Positions 55,607 through 64,000 of a stretch of 64,000 bases of DNA are shown here, one piece after another. Numbering within the stretch: the stretch's first letter is position 1; every line of letters starts with the position of its first letter. The stretch lies in assembly GCF_004115155.1 (NCBI RefSeq), contig NZ_RDSM01000002.1, positions 1,116,001 through 1,180,000 on the forward strand, given 5' to 3'. Both the position numbers and the translations under genes were made by a program. The notes beneath the pieces are model-generated. The model did not search any database, was not told the DNA's origin, and saw only the letters and a list, made by a program, of their open reading frames with translations. This DNA comes from Granulicella sibirica (GTDB taxonomy: Bacteria > Acidobacteriota > Terriglobia > Terriglobales > Acidobacteriaceae).

Positions 55607-57223
55607 CTACTTCTTGTGGTGCTTCTTCTTCTTTGGTTCCGGTGCGGTTACCGCCGACTCGTCAACCGCGGTGGTTCCGGTCGAATCCATCGTGGCGCCC
55701 GTCGGGATCAACGTGGTGGCAACCGACTTGGCATCCTGCGTTCCGGTGTAGACCGAGATGCGGCTTCCATCGACGCCCTTCTCCTTCACCAGGTAAGCCT
55801 TCGTGTTGACAGCGCGCTCAGCAGCCTTCTTCGGAGCCATCTTCTCGGTGCTGGCTGCGTTGCCCACGAGAGCGAGCTTCGCATCCGGCGTGCGCTGCAG
55901 GTTGAGTGCGACGTCATCGAGGCAGGCCTTCGCTTCGTTGTCGACGCGGGTAGGACGCTTTGCATCGCGATCGAAGCTGACCGAGCAGAGGCTGGTCGTC
56001 TTCGGAGCCGGAGGCGCAGGAGGAGCAGCGACGGTGACGGTGGTCATCTGCGAGGCAGTCTGGCCCTTATCGTCAACAACGTTGCAGGTTACAGTGATCG
56101 TGCCAGGAGCCACACCGGTCGTCGACAGGGTCGCCGTCGAGGTGCTTCCACTTACCGAACCAGCCGTCGAGCTGTAGCTGTAGGTCAGAGGACGGTTCTG
56201 CGGGCTGACGCCGCTTGCGGTGATCGTGGACGAATCGCCCGGGTTCACCGTGGACGGGTTAGCCGAGCAGCCGATGGTCGGCGGCTCGAAGGCCTTGACC
56301 GTGAACTGCGCAGAGCAGTCTGCCATCTGGCCAGGCTTGTTGCCTTCCGTGACATGACCCTTCACAGTGAACGTTCCAGCAGAGAGAGTCTTGGTGTCGA
56401 TATTGGCAACGTTCGAAGTGCCGGTGATCGTGCCGCCATCTGAAGTCCAGGTGTAGGTTGCGGTCTTCTTCGGATCCAGGTTCGACGCTGTTCCAGTCGC
56501 CGTGACAGGGTCACCCGGGAAGATCGTCGTCGGAGCAACGACGCAGGCGTAGGTAACAGGAGGAGGAGGAATGATGTGGCCGAAGTGCGTCACGATACCC
56601 GTGCTGAGATCCACACCGCTCAGGTTCGCGCGACCGCCGGTGACGCCGAAGCTCGCGGGACCGAAGTCGACGTGAACATAGCGGTAGTCAGCCTCGAACA
56701 AGCGAAGCGAGAAGCGGTTGTTGAAGAACGGAAGATCGTAGTCCATGCCACCACCGACCGTGAGGGTCGGGCCCCAGGTGTAGGGGTTGTGATAATTCGG
56801 AGTCGCGGTGCTGCTGTTCGGACCAACCAGCTTCGCACCGCCGGCCAGGCCGTGAGCGAAGAGCGTGAAGTTCTGCATCGGAGCGCGGAAGATCGGACCG
56901 GCCGAAGCGGAGTACAGGCCATCGTTGTTACCGTCCGGGTGTGCCACAAAATTGATCTCGCCGCCGACGTACTTGCTGAAGTAGTACGCGCCGCTCCCAA
57001 TGGCTCCCTCGTCGATCGACGAGTACTGGATGCCGACAGGCTTATCCTGCCCGTGGGCGCCAAAATAGGAATAGCCCGTGAAAACGTCAATGCGCGACGG
57101 GTTGGGCCCAAGGGGGGCTGTGGTGCTGGGTGCAGTCTGTGCACCCAGGCTTGCGACCCCAAGACTGACTGCACATGCAGCCAGTGCGAACCGGCCAAGA
57201 CTGCGAAACGGGCGATAAACCAT
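55607..57223 (-). CDS. Outer-membrane beta-barrel protein with Ig/PKD-like domains and OmpA-like C-terminus
   Basis: 538 residues; GGAGG lies before the ATG at 57223. Signal peptide (FALAACAVSLGVASLGAQ), then an eight-strand-like barrel of about 190 residues opening with SRIDVFTGYSYFGAHGQ. Two Ig/PKD-like domains follow (about 225-400; ATYTWTSDGGTITGTSNVAN and CSANPSTVNPGDSSTITASG). The C-terminal OmpA-like part is CSVSFDRDAKRPTRVDNEAK, then LALVGNAASTE and AAERAVNTKAYLV, usually binding peptidoglycan. The final EPKKKKHHKK tail is strongly basic. It should link the outer membrane to the wall. The OmpA motif is looser than in classic family members. Confidence 0.82.
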   Translation of the reverse strand: MVYRPFRSLGRFALAACAVSLGVASLGAQTAPSTTAPLGPNPSRIDVFTGYSYFGAHGQDKPVGIQYSSIDEGAIGSGAYYFSKYVGGEINFVAHPDGNNDGLYSASAGPIFRAPMQNFTLFAHGLAGGAKLVGPNSSTATPNYHNPYTWGPTLTVGGGMDYDLPFFNNRFSLRLFEADYRYVHVDFGPASFGVTGGRANLSGVDLSTGIVTHFGHIIPPPPVTYACVVAPTTIFPGDPVTATGTASNLDPKKTATYTWTSDGGTITGTSNVANIDTKTLSAGTFTVKGHVTEGNKPGQMADCSAQFTVKAFEPPTIGCSANPSTVNPGDSSTITASGVSPQNRPLTYSYSSTAGSVSGSTSTATLSTTGVAPGTITVTCNVVDDKGQTASQMTTVTVAAPPAPPAPKTTSLCSVSFDRDAKRPTRVDNEAKACLDDVALNLQRTPDAKLALVGNAASTEKMAPKKAAERAVNTKAYLVKEKGVDGSRISVYTGTQDAKSVATTLIPTGATMDSTGTTAVDESAVTAPEPKKKKHHKK

Positions 57224-57425
57224 TCGACTTCCTCCGCGGAAAATTCAAGCTTGGTGAAACTTCGGATATAGGTGAATCCGGGTTACTTTTATCTGGACTA
57301 ACGAAGTTTACCGCAGTTGCCGAACGTGTCGAGAACAAAATCACTGCGGTGCCGATTTGAGAGAAATCTAACAGCAATCCTGAACAATCTCTGAGAGAAT
57401 CGCCGCCGAACCTGTGAAGTAACCA

Positions 57426-57450
57426 AACCCTGTCTGCCCTAAGACAGGTT
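57426..57450 (-). terminator. Possible terminator overlapping the nuoB stop codon
   Basis: AACCCTGTCT (57426-57435) and AGACAGGTT (57442-57450) pair with one bulged base, and the nuoB stop (57439-57441) lies in the loop. There is no T run, so this is a weak candidate. Confidence 0.35.
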
Positions 57451-58056
57451 CAACGTCTTACGCATCGTTCCGCGCTCCTGCTGAATCTTCTCCTGCAAAA
57501 GAGTAATCGCGTATAAAAGCTGCTCTGGCCGTGGAGGGCATCCCGGAACATAGATGTCCACCGGAATGATTTGGTTGACACCCTGCAGCAACGCATAGTT
57601 ATTGAAGACGCCGCCCGATGTAGCGCAAGCACCCATTGAGATCACCCACTTGGGCTCTGGCATCTGCTCATAAAGCCTGCGAATCACCGGCGCCATCTTC
57701 TGCGACACCCGCCCGGCGATAATCATCAGGTCACTCTGCCGTGGAGAGGGTCGAAACACCTCGGCGCCAAAACGGGCAATGTCGTACCGCGATCCGCCCA
57801 TGGACATCATCTCGATGGCGCAGCAGGCCAGGCCAAAGGTCATCGGCCAGATCGAGTTCTTGCGTACCCAGTTGATCGCCGCATCCATCGACGCCAGTAC
57901 GATCCCCTCCGGCTGCTCATACCCCCAACTCACCTCGCGCAGCTTCTCATTGTTCTTGCCGGAGCTGTCGAGCGATCCGAAAAAATAACGGTCGTCTCTC
58001 TGGGGCGTCGCGGTCGGGCGCCCATTGCTTGTCGTCTGGTTTGGGTCGGAGCTCAT
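57439..58056 (-). CDS. nuoB: NADH-quinone oxidoreductase subunit B, unaccompanied by other nuo genes
   Basis: 205 residues from the ATG at 58056; the open frame upstream lacks family similarity. All four ligands for the N2 [4Fe-4S] cluster are present: C78-C79 ([11 protein letters not shown]), C144 (MGACATSGG) and C173 ([15 protein letters not shown]). [20 protein letters not shown] is the conserved quinone-site region. In complex I the subunit passes electrons from the peripheral arm to quinone. No nuoA, C or D flanks it within this window, so it is either a detached subunit of the main complex or a second copy. It is downstream of pilT by 307 bases. Confidence 0.92.
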   Translation of the reverse strand: MSSDPNQTTSNGRPTATPQRDDRYFFGSLDSSGKNNEKLREVSWGYEQPEGIVLASMDAAINWVRKNSIWPMTFGLACCAIEMMSMGGSRYDIARFGAEVFRPSPRQSDLMIIAGRVSQKMAPVIRRLYEQMPEPKWVISMGACATSGGVFNNYALLQGVNQIIPVDIYVPGCPPRPEQLLYAITLLQEKIQQERGTMRKTLNLS

Positions 58057-58363
58057 AAAGTCAGTATACGGTCGCACCGGAAACACATTTTGTAAAGACG
58101 CCGGATATTGCGATGGATGCACCGTTAGTTCAAGGAGTTGGCTATCGTGTCTGGCACGCGACAGAATCAACGGTCGAAACGCCAGCCAGGAACAAACGCA
58201 GTGGCAATCCAGCACGAACCGGAGGCGCATTCCCCTCGCGTACGCTCCACCGGTCGTCCACTTGCTCCACTGGGTGCGTTGTTGTCGTCGAAGTCATTAC
58301 CTTGGCATGGACGCACAGGCAGGCTTTGCCTCAATCGCGAGTCGACATCGCCTTCCCCAAGCC
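58057..58363. other. 307-base gap between pilT and nuoB with no convincing gene
   Basis: Open frames here are low-complexity or antisense continuations of pilT and lack coding character. The gap should contain the nuoB promoter, but no clear -35/-10 pair, terminator or RNA motif was found. Confidence 0.5.
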
Positions 58364-59503
58364 CTACGCACGGGCCAGGTAGGACCGCAGTTCCTCGGCG
58401 TGATAGCTATGCGCCATCGCCGTATCCCTCGAGATTCTACGGGCATGTACAAGATCGGCAAGCGACTGATCCATCGTCATCATGCCCTCCCGTTTACCCG
58501 TCGAGATCTCCGAACGCAACAGGTGGTCCTGCCCGGTCCGGATCAGGTTCCTCACCGCCATTGTCGCGACCATCACCTCCACCGCCGGATACACCCCCGC
58601 GTGATCCATCGCCGAAACAAGCTGCTGCGCCACCACCGCAAGCAGCGCCAGCGAAAGCTGCTGCCGGATCTGCGATTGCCGATTCGAAGGAAAGCTGTCT
58701 ACCAGCCGGGACATCGTCTGCGCCGCATCGTTCGTATGCAGCGACGAGAGCACCAGGTGCCCCGTCTCGGCAGCCGTCAGCGCAGCCGCCATGGTCTCCT
58801 GGTCGCGCATCTCTCCAACCAGGATCACATCCGGGTTCTGTCGCAGCACAGCCCGCACCGCATGGGCAAAGCTCGGCGTATCATGGCCCACCTCGATCTG
58901 TTCCACAATCGAGTACCGATTCGGATGCTGGTACTCGACAGGATCTTCAATCGTGATGATGTGATCCCGCCGCTTCGAGTTGATCAGGTCGACGAACGCC
59001 GCCATCGTCGACGTCTTCCCGGATCCCGTCGGCCCGGTCAGCAACACAAGCCCCTGCCGCCTCTCCATCAGCCGCGCCAGAACCGGGGGCAGATGCAGCG
59101 ACTCAATCGTAGGCACCTGCGAGGGCAGCAACCGTATGCTCGCCGCAAGCGTCCCCCGCTGATAGTGAAGGTTGGCGCGGAACCTCCCGATCGATCCATG
59201 CGCGAAGCAGAAGTCCAACGATCGGTTGCTCTCCAACTCCTTCGACTGATCGCTCGTCAGCAGCGGCTGAAGCGCCTTGCGCAGATCGTCCGAAGACATC
59301 GGCCTTCCAATCCCAGCCGTGAGCGATCCGTTGATCCGAAACGTAACCGCTGACCCGGCGATCAGGATGATATCCGTCGCTCGTTGCTCCACCGCGGCAG
59401 CCAGAAGCGCATCAAGTGAGGAGCTCCGTTCCCTCTTCGCAACCGCGGTTGACGAGTTCAGCTCATAGACCAGCTCCGACAGGTCGTTCTCATAGGCTGC
59501 CAT
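58364..59503 (-). CDS. pilT: Type IV pilus retraction ATPase
   Basis: 379 residues from the ATG at 59503, preceded by GGAG at five bases; a TTG seven codons upstream is rejected. Walker A is GPTGSGKT at residues 157-164. The Asp box is IITIEDPVEYQH, the Walker B is LRQNPDVILVGEMRDQET and the His box is GHLVLSSLHTNDAAQT. It powers pilus retraction for twitching motility or DNA uptake as a hexamer at the inner-membrane base. An N-terminal extension of about 25 residues precedes the usual PilT start (LDALLAAAVEQRATDI). No other pil gene is in the window. Confidence 0.92.
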   Translation of the reverse strand: MAAYENDLSELVYELNSSTAVAKRERSSSLDALLAAAVEQRATDIILIAGSAVTFRINGSLTAGIGRPMSSDDLRKALQPLLTSDQSKELESNRSLDFCFAHGSIGRFRANLHYQRGTLAASIRLLPSQVPTIESLHLPPVLARLMERRQGLVLLTGPTGSGKTSTMAAFVDLINSKRRDHIITIEDPVEYQHPNRYSIVEQIEVGHDTPSFAHAVRAVLRQNPDVILVGEMRDQETMAAALTAAETGHLVLSSLHTNDAAQTMSRLVDSFPSNRQSQIRQQLSLALLAVVAQQLVSAMDHAGVYPAVEVMVATMAVRNLIRTGQDHLLRSEISTGKREGMMTMDQSLADLVHARRISRDTAMAHSYHAEELRSYLARA

Positions 59504-59572
59504 GCAGTCTCCAGTTCGTATCAAGCATAAGACTCCCCTGCCGCCGGATCGTGTGCGGCAGGCAAGCCCTAC

Positions 59573-62224
59573 CTAGCGCGCATTCTCCTCCATCGCCGCC
59601 AGCAGGTCCGTCCCAAGCTTCTTCTGCTCCGCCCGATCGAGCTTCGCGCCATCCTTCGTCAGGTAGAAAACGTCAATTGCCATCTCTCCTTCGGTATCCA
59701 CCAGCGCAACCTCGACATTGCATCCATGGCCAGCCAGGGTGAGACTCAACGCCCGCAACAACCCCGGCGTATCCTGTGCGACGACCTGCAGCAGCGTGCT
59801 CTGCGATGACGCATTCGCATCGAAATCAACCCGCGCACTCACTACCACCTTAGGAGCCTTGCGCCGTCCCCTGCGCCTCGCCGCCAGCAGCTTCTCCACC
59901 GACTGCTCTCCCGTCAGCACCGCATGCACGCTTGCCACAAACGTTCCCCGCTCTGACTCATTCATCTCGAGCGTCTTGAACCCATCCGTAAAGCGAAAGC
60001 TGTCGACCACCACACCCTGCTTGTTCGAGAACGCATCCGCCGTCACGATGTTCATCCCCCAGGCCGCCAGCACCCCCGCCATGGTCGCGAACAGCAACTC
60101 CCGGTCCCGCGTCACTAGCGTAATCTCGCTGGCCTCAGCCGCATACCGGAAGTCCAACTGCACCGGATCCAACCCGAACCGCGTCGACATCTCGAACTGC
60201 GTCCGAATCTGTTCCGGCGTCCTCGTCCTCAGATATCGCTCCGGGAACCCCTCAAGGTAAGCCTCGACCTCACCGCGCCGCCCAGGCGCAAACGCCACCA
60301 CGCGATGAACAAGCTCGTTTCCTCCGCCGGTACTTACCCTGTCCTCATCCACACTGCGGTCAAGGTAGTTGGCCGTGGCAATGTACAAGCGCCAGAGGTT
60401 CTCCGCCTTCCACGGAGTCAATGCATCCGGATGCACCGCGTTGATGTCCGCATACGTAAACAGCGTCAACATACGCAAAGCCTCCGGCGTCCCCACCTTC
60501 GCCGCAAATGCCCTTACCGTCTCCGCATCGAAGATATCCCGCCTCAGCGCAGCCGACATCTCCAGGTGATGCCGGATCAGCCCAGCCACCAGCTCCGTCT
60601 CATGAACATCGACCTCCAGCCGCGCAAGCACGCTCCTTGCCATGCGCTCGCTCTCCACTGCATGCACCTCCGCGCTCCGGCCCTTGCCCGTGTCGTGCAT
60701 CAGCGCCGCAAGATAAAGCAACTCCGGATGTGGCAAATCCTTTAGGATCTGCGCGAACTTCGCCGCCCACTCCCCCGTCTGCTTGCCCAGGTTATGCAGC
60801 GTATCGATCACCACGAACGTATGCTCATCGACCGTATACCGGTGATACGCATCCCGCACCACCAGCGCATCGATCCCATGGAACTCCGGAATCAGCAGTT
60901 CCAGCAAACCCAGCGCATGCATCGCCCTGAGCGCATCCCCGGCGAACGCACCCGTCAGAACCTCCCGCAACAAATGCCAGAGCGCTGGCCCCTCTTCAAG
61001 TTGCGACGACATCGCCGGAAGCGCATTTGAAAGCCGGTCCTCCGTCTCCCGCGTCAGCACAAACCCGAACCGCGCCATCTCGGCAAACAGCCGAAGCACC
61101 ACGTGCGGTTCCCCAGCCGGGTCCCCGTTCGGCCCCATCGGATCATCCAGGATCGCCCGCCCGTTCTCAACCTGGAACCCCTCAACCTCCGGCTCAACCG
61201 CCTTACGCAGCCGAGGCAGACGAAGCCCCTTCGGCGCCGGCACCTCGCTCAACGCCTGCAGAGCCCGCCGGTTCACAATCCGCGCATGCCGAAAGTAGAT
61301 CCGCATCCAGTACGAAGCATCTCCCGTCACCGCCGGGCGCCACCCACTCCCCACTCCAATTCCAACCCCACGCCCCGCCGCCTCATCCTGCGCCTGCCAG
61401 TCGAGCGTATTGTCATCCCGCTCCCGTCGGTAGTGCAGAAAGCAACGCACCGTCGCCAGGAATGCAAATGCCTCCTGAAACTCCTCATCCGCCTCCGCAA
61501 CCTGCGTCTTCCCAACCGCCGCCTGCAGCCGCGCCATCCACCCGCACACGTGCACATCCCGCAGCCCACCGGGACAGTCCTTGATATTTGGCTCCAGGTG
61601 AAACAGCGTCCCGCCATACTTCGCATAGCGAGCCCGCACCAGCTCCGCCACCTTCGCCATCATGACCCGGCCGTCTTTCGAAGCATGCTTCGCCGCGAGC
61701 GCCGTCTTCAGCCTCCCAAACAGCCCCGCATCCCCGCAAATAATCCGCGCGTCCATCAGCGCCAGCGCCGACTCCACGTTCTCCGGATCCAGCCGCTCGC
61801 ACTCCGCCAGCCCACGCGTCACCGGAGCCGCCCGCGCTCCCGTATCCCAAAGCCTCTGGCTCACCCGCCGGATCGCATCCTTCGCATCCCGCTCCGCCAG
61901 CTTCCCATCCAGAAGAAACAGCAGGTCTACATCGGAAGACGGAAACAACTCCCGCCGCCCATACCCACCCACGGCAACCACCGAAACCTGTTTCGCCAGT
62001 CGGGCATCCAACGCCGTTTCGATCTCCCAGAAACTGGCAATCAGCGCATCCATTGCGTCCGAGCGAGCCGCAATCGCAGCCGCGCCCGCGCCGAGCGTTC
62101 CCGCCGAAGCCTCGAAGCCCCCACGAATCCTAAGCAGTCCGCGCTGATACTCGCCGCGCGCAGAATCTCCCCGATCCCCGCTGCCTTCGCCTTCCGCCGG
62201 TGCTTTCGTCAGCTCTTTACCCAC
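59573..62224 (-). CDS. glnD: Bifunctional [protein-PII] uridylyltransferase / uridylyl-removing enzyme
   Basis: 883 residues. The start is a GTG at 62224 with GGGAG upstream; the N-terminus is poorly conserved. The nucleotidyltransferase domain has VGGYGRRELFPSSDVDLLFL. The HD hydrolase domain follows (MHDTGKGRSAEVHAVES, LIRHHLEMS), then two ACT domains (VTRDRELLFATMAGVLAAWG and VVAQDTPGLLRALSLTLAGH) that sense glutamine. It adds UMP to PII when nitrogen is short and removes it when glutamine is plentiful. It lies 35 bases downstream of the PII gene on the same strand, and its substrate there has Tyr51. Confidence 0.93.
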   Translation of the reverse strand: MGKELTKAPAEGEGSGDRGDSARGEYQRGLLRIRGGFEASAGTLGAGAAAIAARSDAMDALIASFWEIETALDARLAKQVSVVAVGGYGRRELFPSSDVDLLFLLDGKLAERDAKDAIRRVSQRLWDTGARAAPVTRGLAECERLDPENVESALALMDARIICGDAGLFGRLKTALAAKHASKDGRVMMAKVAELVRARYAKYGGTLFHLEPNIKDCPGGLRDVHVCGWMARLQAAVGKTQVAEADEEFQEAFAFLATVRCFLHYRRERDDNTLDWQAQDEAAGRGVGIGVGSGWRPAVTGDASYWMRIYFRHARIVNRRALQALSEVPAPKGLRLPRLRKAVEPEVEGFQVENGRAILDDPMGPNGDPAGEPHVVLRLFAEMARFGFVLTRETEDRLSNALPAMSSQLEEGPALWHLLREVLTGAFAGDALRAMHALGLLELLIPEFHGIDALVVRDAYHRYTVDEHTFVVIDTLHNLGKQTGEWAAKFAQILKDLPHPELLYLAALMHDTGKGRSAEVHAVESERMARSVLARLEVDVHETELVAGLIRHHLEMSAALRRDIFDAETVRAFAAKVGTPEALRMLTLFTYADINAVHPDALTPWKAENLWRLYIATANYLDRSVDEDRVSTGGGNELVHRVVAFAPGRRGEVEAYLEGFPERYLRTRTPEQIRTQFEMSTRFGLDPVQLDFRYAAEASEITLVTRDRELLFATMAGVLAAWGMNIVTADAFSNKQGVVVDSFRFTDGFKTLEMNESERGTFVASVHAVLTGEQSVEKLLAARRRGRRKAPKVVVSARVDFDANASSQSTLLQVVAQDTPGLLRALSLTLAGHGCNVEVALVDTEGEMAIDVFYLTKDGAKLDRAEQKKLGTDLLAAMEENAR

Positions 62225-62259
62225 CTGATCGCTCCCTCTAAGGGACGCCCAAAGCGATC

Positions 62260-62631
<372 letters not shown>

Positions 62632-62647
62632 CTATTCCCTGCTCCCT

Positions 62648-62683
62648 GTCTCTAGTGAGCCCAGTGTCTCTAGTGAGCCCAGT
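62648..62683. repeat. Tandem 18-base duplication across the amtB stop codon
   Basis: GTCTCTAGTGAGCCCAGT occurs twice without a break (62648-62665 and 62666-62683). The second copy holds the last codons and the TAG stop of amtB; the first is an exact downstream echo. Confidence 0.9.
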
Positions 62684-64000
62684 CGTAACCCTCTTCTCCA
62701 TGCTGAGACAAGTCAAGTCCGATCCGCTCGGATTCTTCATCTACACGCAGCCCAATCGTCTTATCGACCAGGAAGAGAATGATCAACGTCCCGATAATCG
62801 AGATCGTCCACGCAATCGCAACGCCCGTAAGCTGGTTCAGCAACTGGTGCGCATTCCCTTCGAGCAGCCCGGTCGCGTTGCCCGCTCCAAAGATCGGGTT
62901 GATCGCACTGTTCGCAAACACACCCGTAAGAATCGCCCCAAGCGTCCCGCCCGCGCCATGCACACCGAACGCGTCGAGCGAGTCATCATACCCGAACGTA
63001 GCCTTCACCTTCACGACCATGAAGTAGCAGAACACCCCCACGATCAGTCCAAGCCAGAGCGCGCTCATCGGCGACACGAACCCAGCCGCCGGCGTAATTC
63101 CCACCAGCCCAGCCACCGCTCCCGAAATAGCACCCAGCGCCGACACCTTACCCTGCCGCAGCCACTCCGCCGCGCTCCAGCCAATCGCCGCCGCCGCCGC
63201 GCCAAAATGCGTCGCCACGAATGCCGAAGTAGCCAGCGTACCGGCCGCCAGCGCACTGCCAGCATTGAATCCAAACCAGCCTACCCAGAGCAGGCAAGCC
63301 CCGATAAAGCTCAACACCACCGAGTGCGGAGGCATCGGAACCTTCGGATACCCAAGCCGCTTGCCCAGGTAGAGCGCCGTCACCAGCGCCGAAACTCCCG
63401 AAGTCACATGCACCACCGTCCCACCCGCAAAATCAAGGCACGGGAACCGTCCACCCAGCGAAGCGTTCAACAGTCCACCCTTACCCCAAACCATGTGCGC
63501 CATCGGGCTATACACAAACAGCGCCCACAGCACCATGAAGATGAGCATCGCCGAAAACTTCATCCTCTCCGCAAACGCGCCCGTAATCAGCGCCGGAGTA
63601 ATGATCGCAAACATCAGTTGATACACCATGAACGTCTGCAGCGGAATCGTCGCCGCATACTTGATATCCGGAGCCAGCCCAACCCCACGCAGAAACACGT
63701 TATGCAGCCCACCGATAAACGCATTCCCCTCGCCGAACGCAAGCGAGTAGCTCACTAGCGCCCAAAGCACCGTGATCACCGCCATCATCGCGAACGTCTG
63801 CATCATCGTCCCGAGGATGTTCTTCTTCCGCACCAGACCGCCGTAGAACAGCGCCAGACCCGGCCCGCTCATCATCAACACAAGCGCCGCCGAAACGAGC
63901 ATCCAGCCATTGTCGCCCGCGGTCTGCGCGGCAGCAATCGCGGCAACATTATCCGCGTTCTGCTTCTCAAGCGCAGCAATGCGGTCCGCCTGCGACCCCG
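62670..64000 (-). CDS. amtB: Ammonium transporter (AmtB), 5' end cut by the window
   Basis: The frame is open from the TAG at 62670-62672 to the last base of the window, at least 442 residues. The AmtB core begins NGWMLVSAALVLMMSGPGLA with FYGGLVRKKN. DFAGGTVVHVTSG, LGWFGFNAGSALAA-like and DAFGVHGAGGTLGAILTGVF carry the conserved pore histidines. The C-terminal tail SQHGEEGYDWAH is the usual PII-contact region. Before the first TM helix at least 32 residues are visible, Ala/Gln/Glu-rich (IAALEKQNADNVAAIAAAQ), probably a coiled coil after a signal sequence outside the window. It imports ammonium. PII and GlnD follow on the same strand. Confidence 0.93.
   Translation of the reverse strand, partial: GSQADRIAALEKQNADNVAAIAAAQTAGDNGWMLVSAALVLMMSGPGLALFYGGLVRKKNILGTMMQTFAMMAVITVLWALVSYSLAFGEGNAFIGGLHNVFLRGVGLAPDIKYAATIPLQTFMVYQLMFAIITPALITGAFAERMKFSAMLIFMVLWALFVYSPMAHMVWGKGGLLNASLGGRFPCLDFAGGTVVHVTSGVSALVTALYLGKRLGYPKVPMPPHSVVLSFIGACLLWVGWFGFNAGSALAAGTLATSAFVATHFGAAAAAIGWSAAEWLRQGKVSALGAISGAVAGLVGITPAAGFVSPMSALWLGLIVGVFCYFMVVKVKATFGYDDSLDAFGVHGAGGTLGAILTGVFANSAINPIFGAGNATGLLEGNAHQLLNQLTGVAIAWTISIIGTLIILFLVDKTIGLRVDEESERIGLDLSQHGEEGYDWAH

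Noticed and set aside
58113..58382. Short plus-strand frame in the pilT-nuoB gap
   Set aside because: No recognisable domain, poor codon character, and it runs into antisense pilT.

Overview
The window is a GC-rich (roughly 60%), gene-dense chromosomal segment that looks like it comes from an acidobacterium of the Terriglobales/Acidobacteriaceae type. The reasons are an Oar-type TonB-dependent receptor end, very large Ig-like (BIG2) repeat proteins, ECF sigma/zinc anti-sigma pairs, menaquinone synthesis by the futalosine route, an EtfAB plus membrane Fe-S oxidoreductase cluster, and strong C-ending codon preference. The taxonomic call is inference from content; there is no rRNA in the window. 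No transposase, integrase, prophage or CRISPR array was seen.

Layout. 1-5.3 kb: the 3' end of a TonB-dependent receptor, a small coiled-coil membrane protein, tRNA-Leu(UAA), a lytic transglycosylase, and an ECF sigma factor with a short zinc-binding anti-sigma factor. 5.3-15.2 kb: one giant lipoprotein made of 37 Ig-like domains. Its lipoprotein signal peptide is separated from the rest by an apparent one-base deletion, and its central 24 domains are three copies of an eight-domain unit. 15.4-23.4 kb: an RND efflux pair, an alginate-lyase-like protein, a YceI protein, and a MarR regulator divergent from an NAD(P)H-binding reductase. 23.5-27.2 kb: acetate kinase and phosphoketolase (a phosphoketolase-acetate bypass). 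27.3-35.8 kb: a minus-strand set covering reductive pyrimidine catabolism: beta-ureidopropionase-type hydrolase, PreT, PreA, dihydropyrimidinase, NCS1 permease and an aminotransferase. A lone receiver protein lies upstream. 36.4-37.8 kb: a fluoride riboswitch and a ClC-F-type fluoride exporter. 38.0-41.3 kb: ECF sigma, membrane anti-sigma and two secreted HEAT-repeat proteins, one with a collagen-like GPV tract. 41.5-46.4 kb: EtfB, EtfA and a membrane Fe-S oxidoreductase behind a promoter holding a FadR-like inverted repeat, with an XRE-cupin regulator upstream. 46.4-50.0 kb: MBL hydrolase, a secreted protein and a CHASE2 cyclase. 50.2-59.5 kb: tandem HbpS-domain lipoprotein, GNAT acetyltransferase, MqnE, Asp-box protein, OmpA-like protein, orphan NuoB and PilT. 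59.6-64.0 kb: GlnD, PII and AmtB (cut by the window end).

How the genes fit together. The pyrimidine operon would import uracil/thymine-like bases and convert them to beta-alanine-type products, releasing ammonium. GlnD, PII (with Tyr51) and AmtB at the far end sense and import nitrogen. EtfBA with the Fe-S oxidoreductase would pass acyl-CoA dehydrogenase electrons to menaquinone, which MqnE helps to make. The best-supported regulatory finding is the fluoride riboswitch. Its pseudoknot strand and the strand that hides the Shine-Dalgarno site are the same bases, so the ON/OFF logic can be read directly from the sequence.
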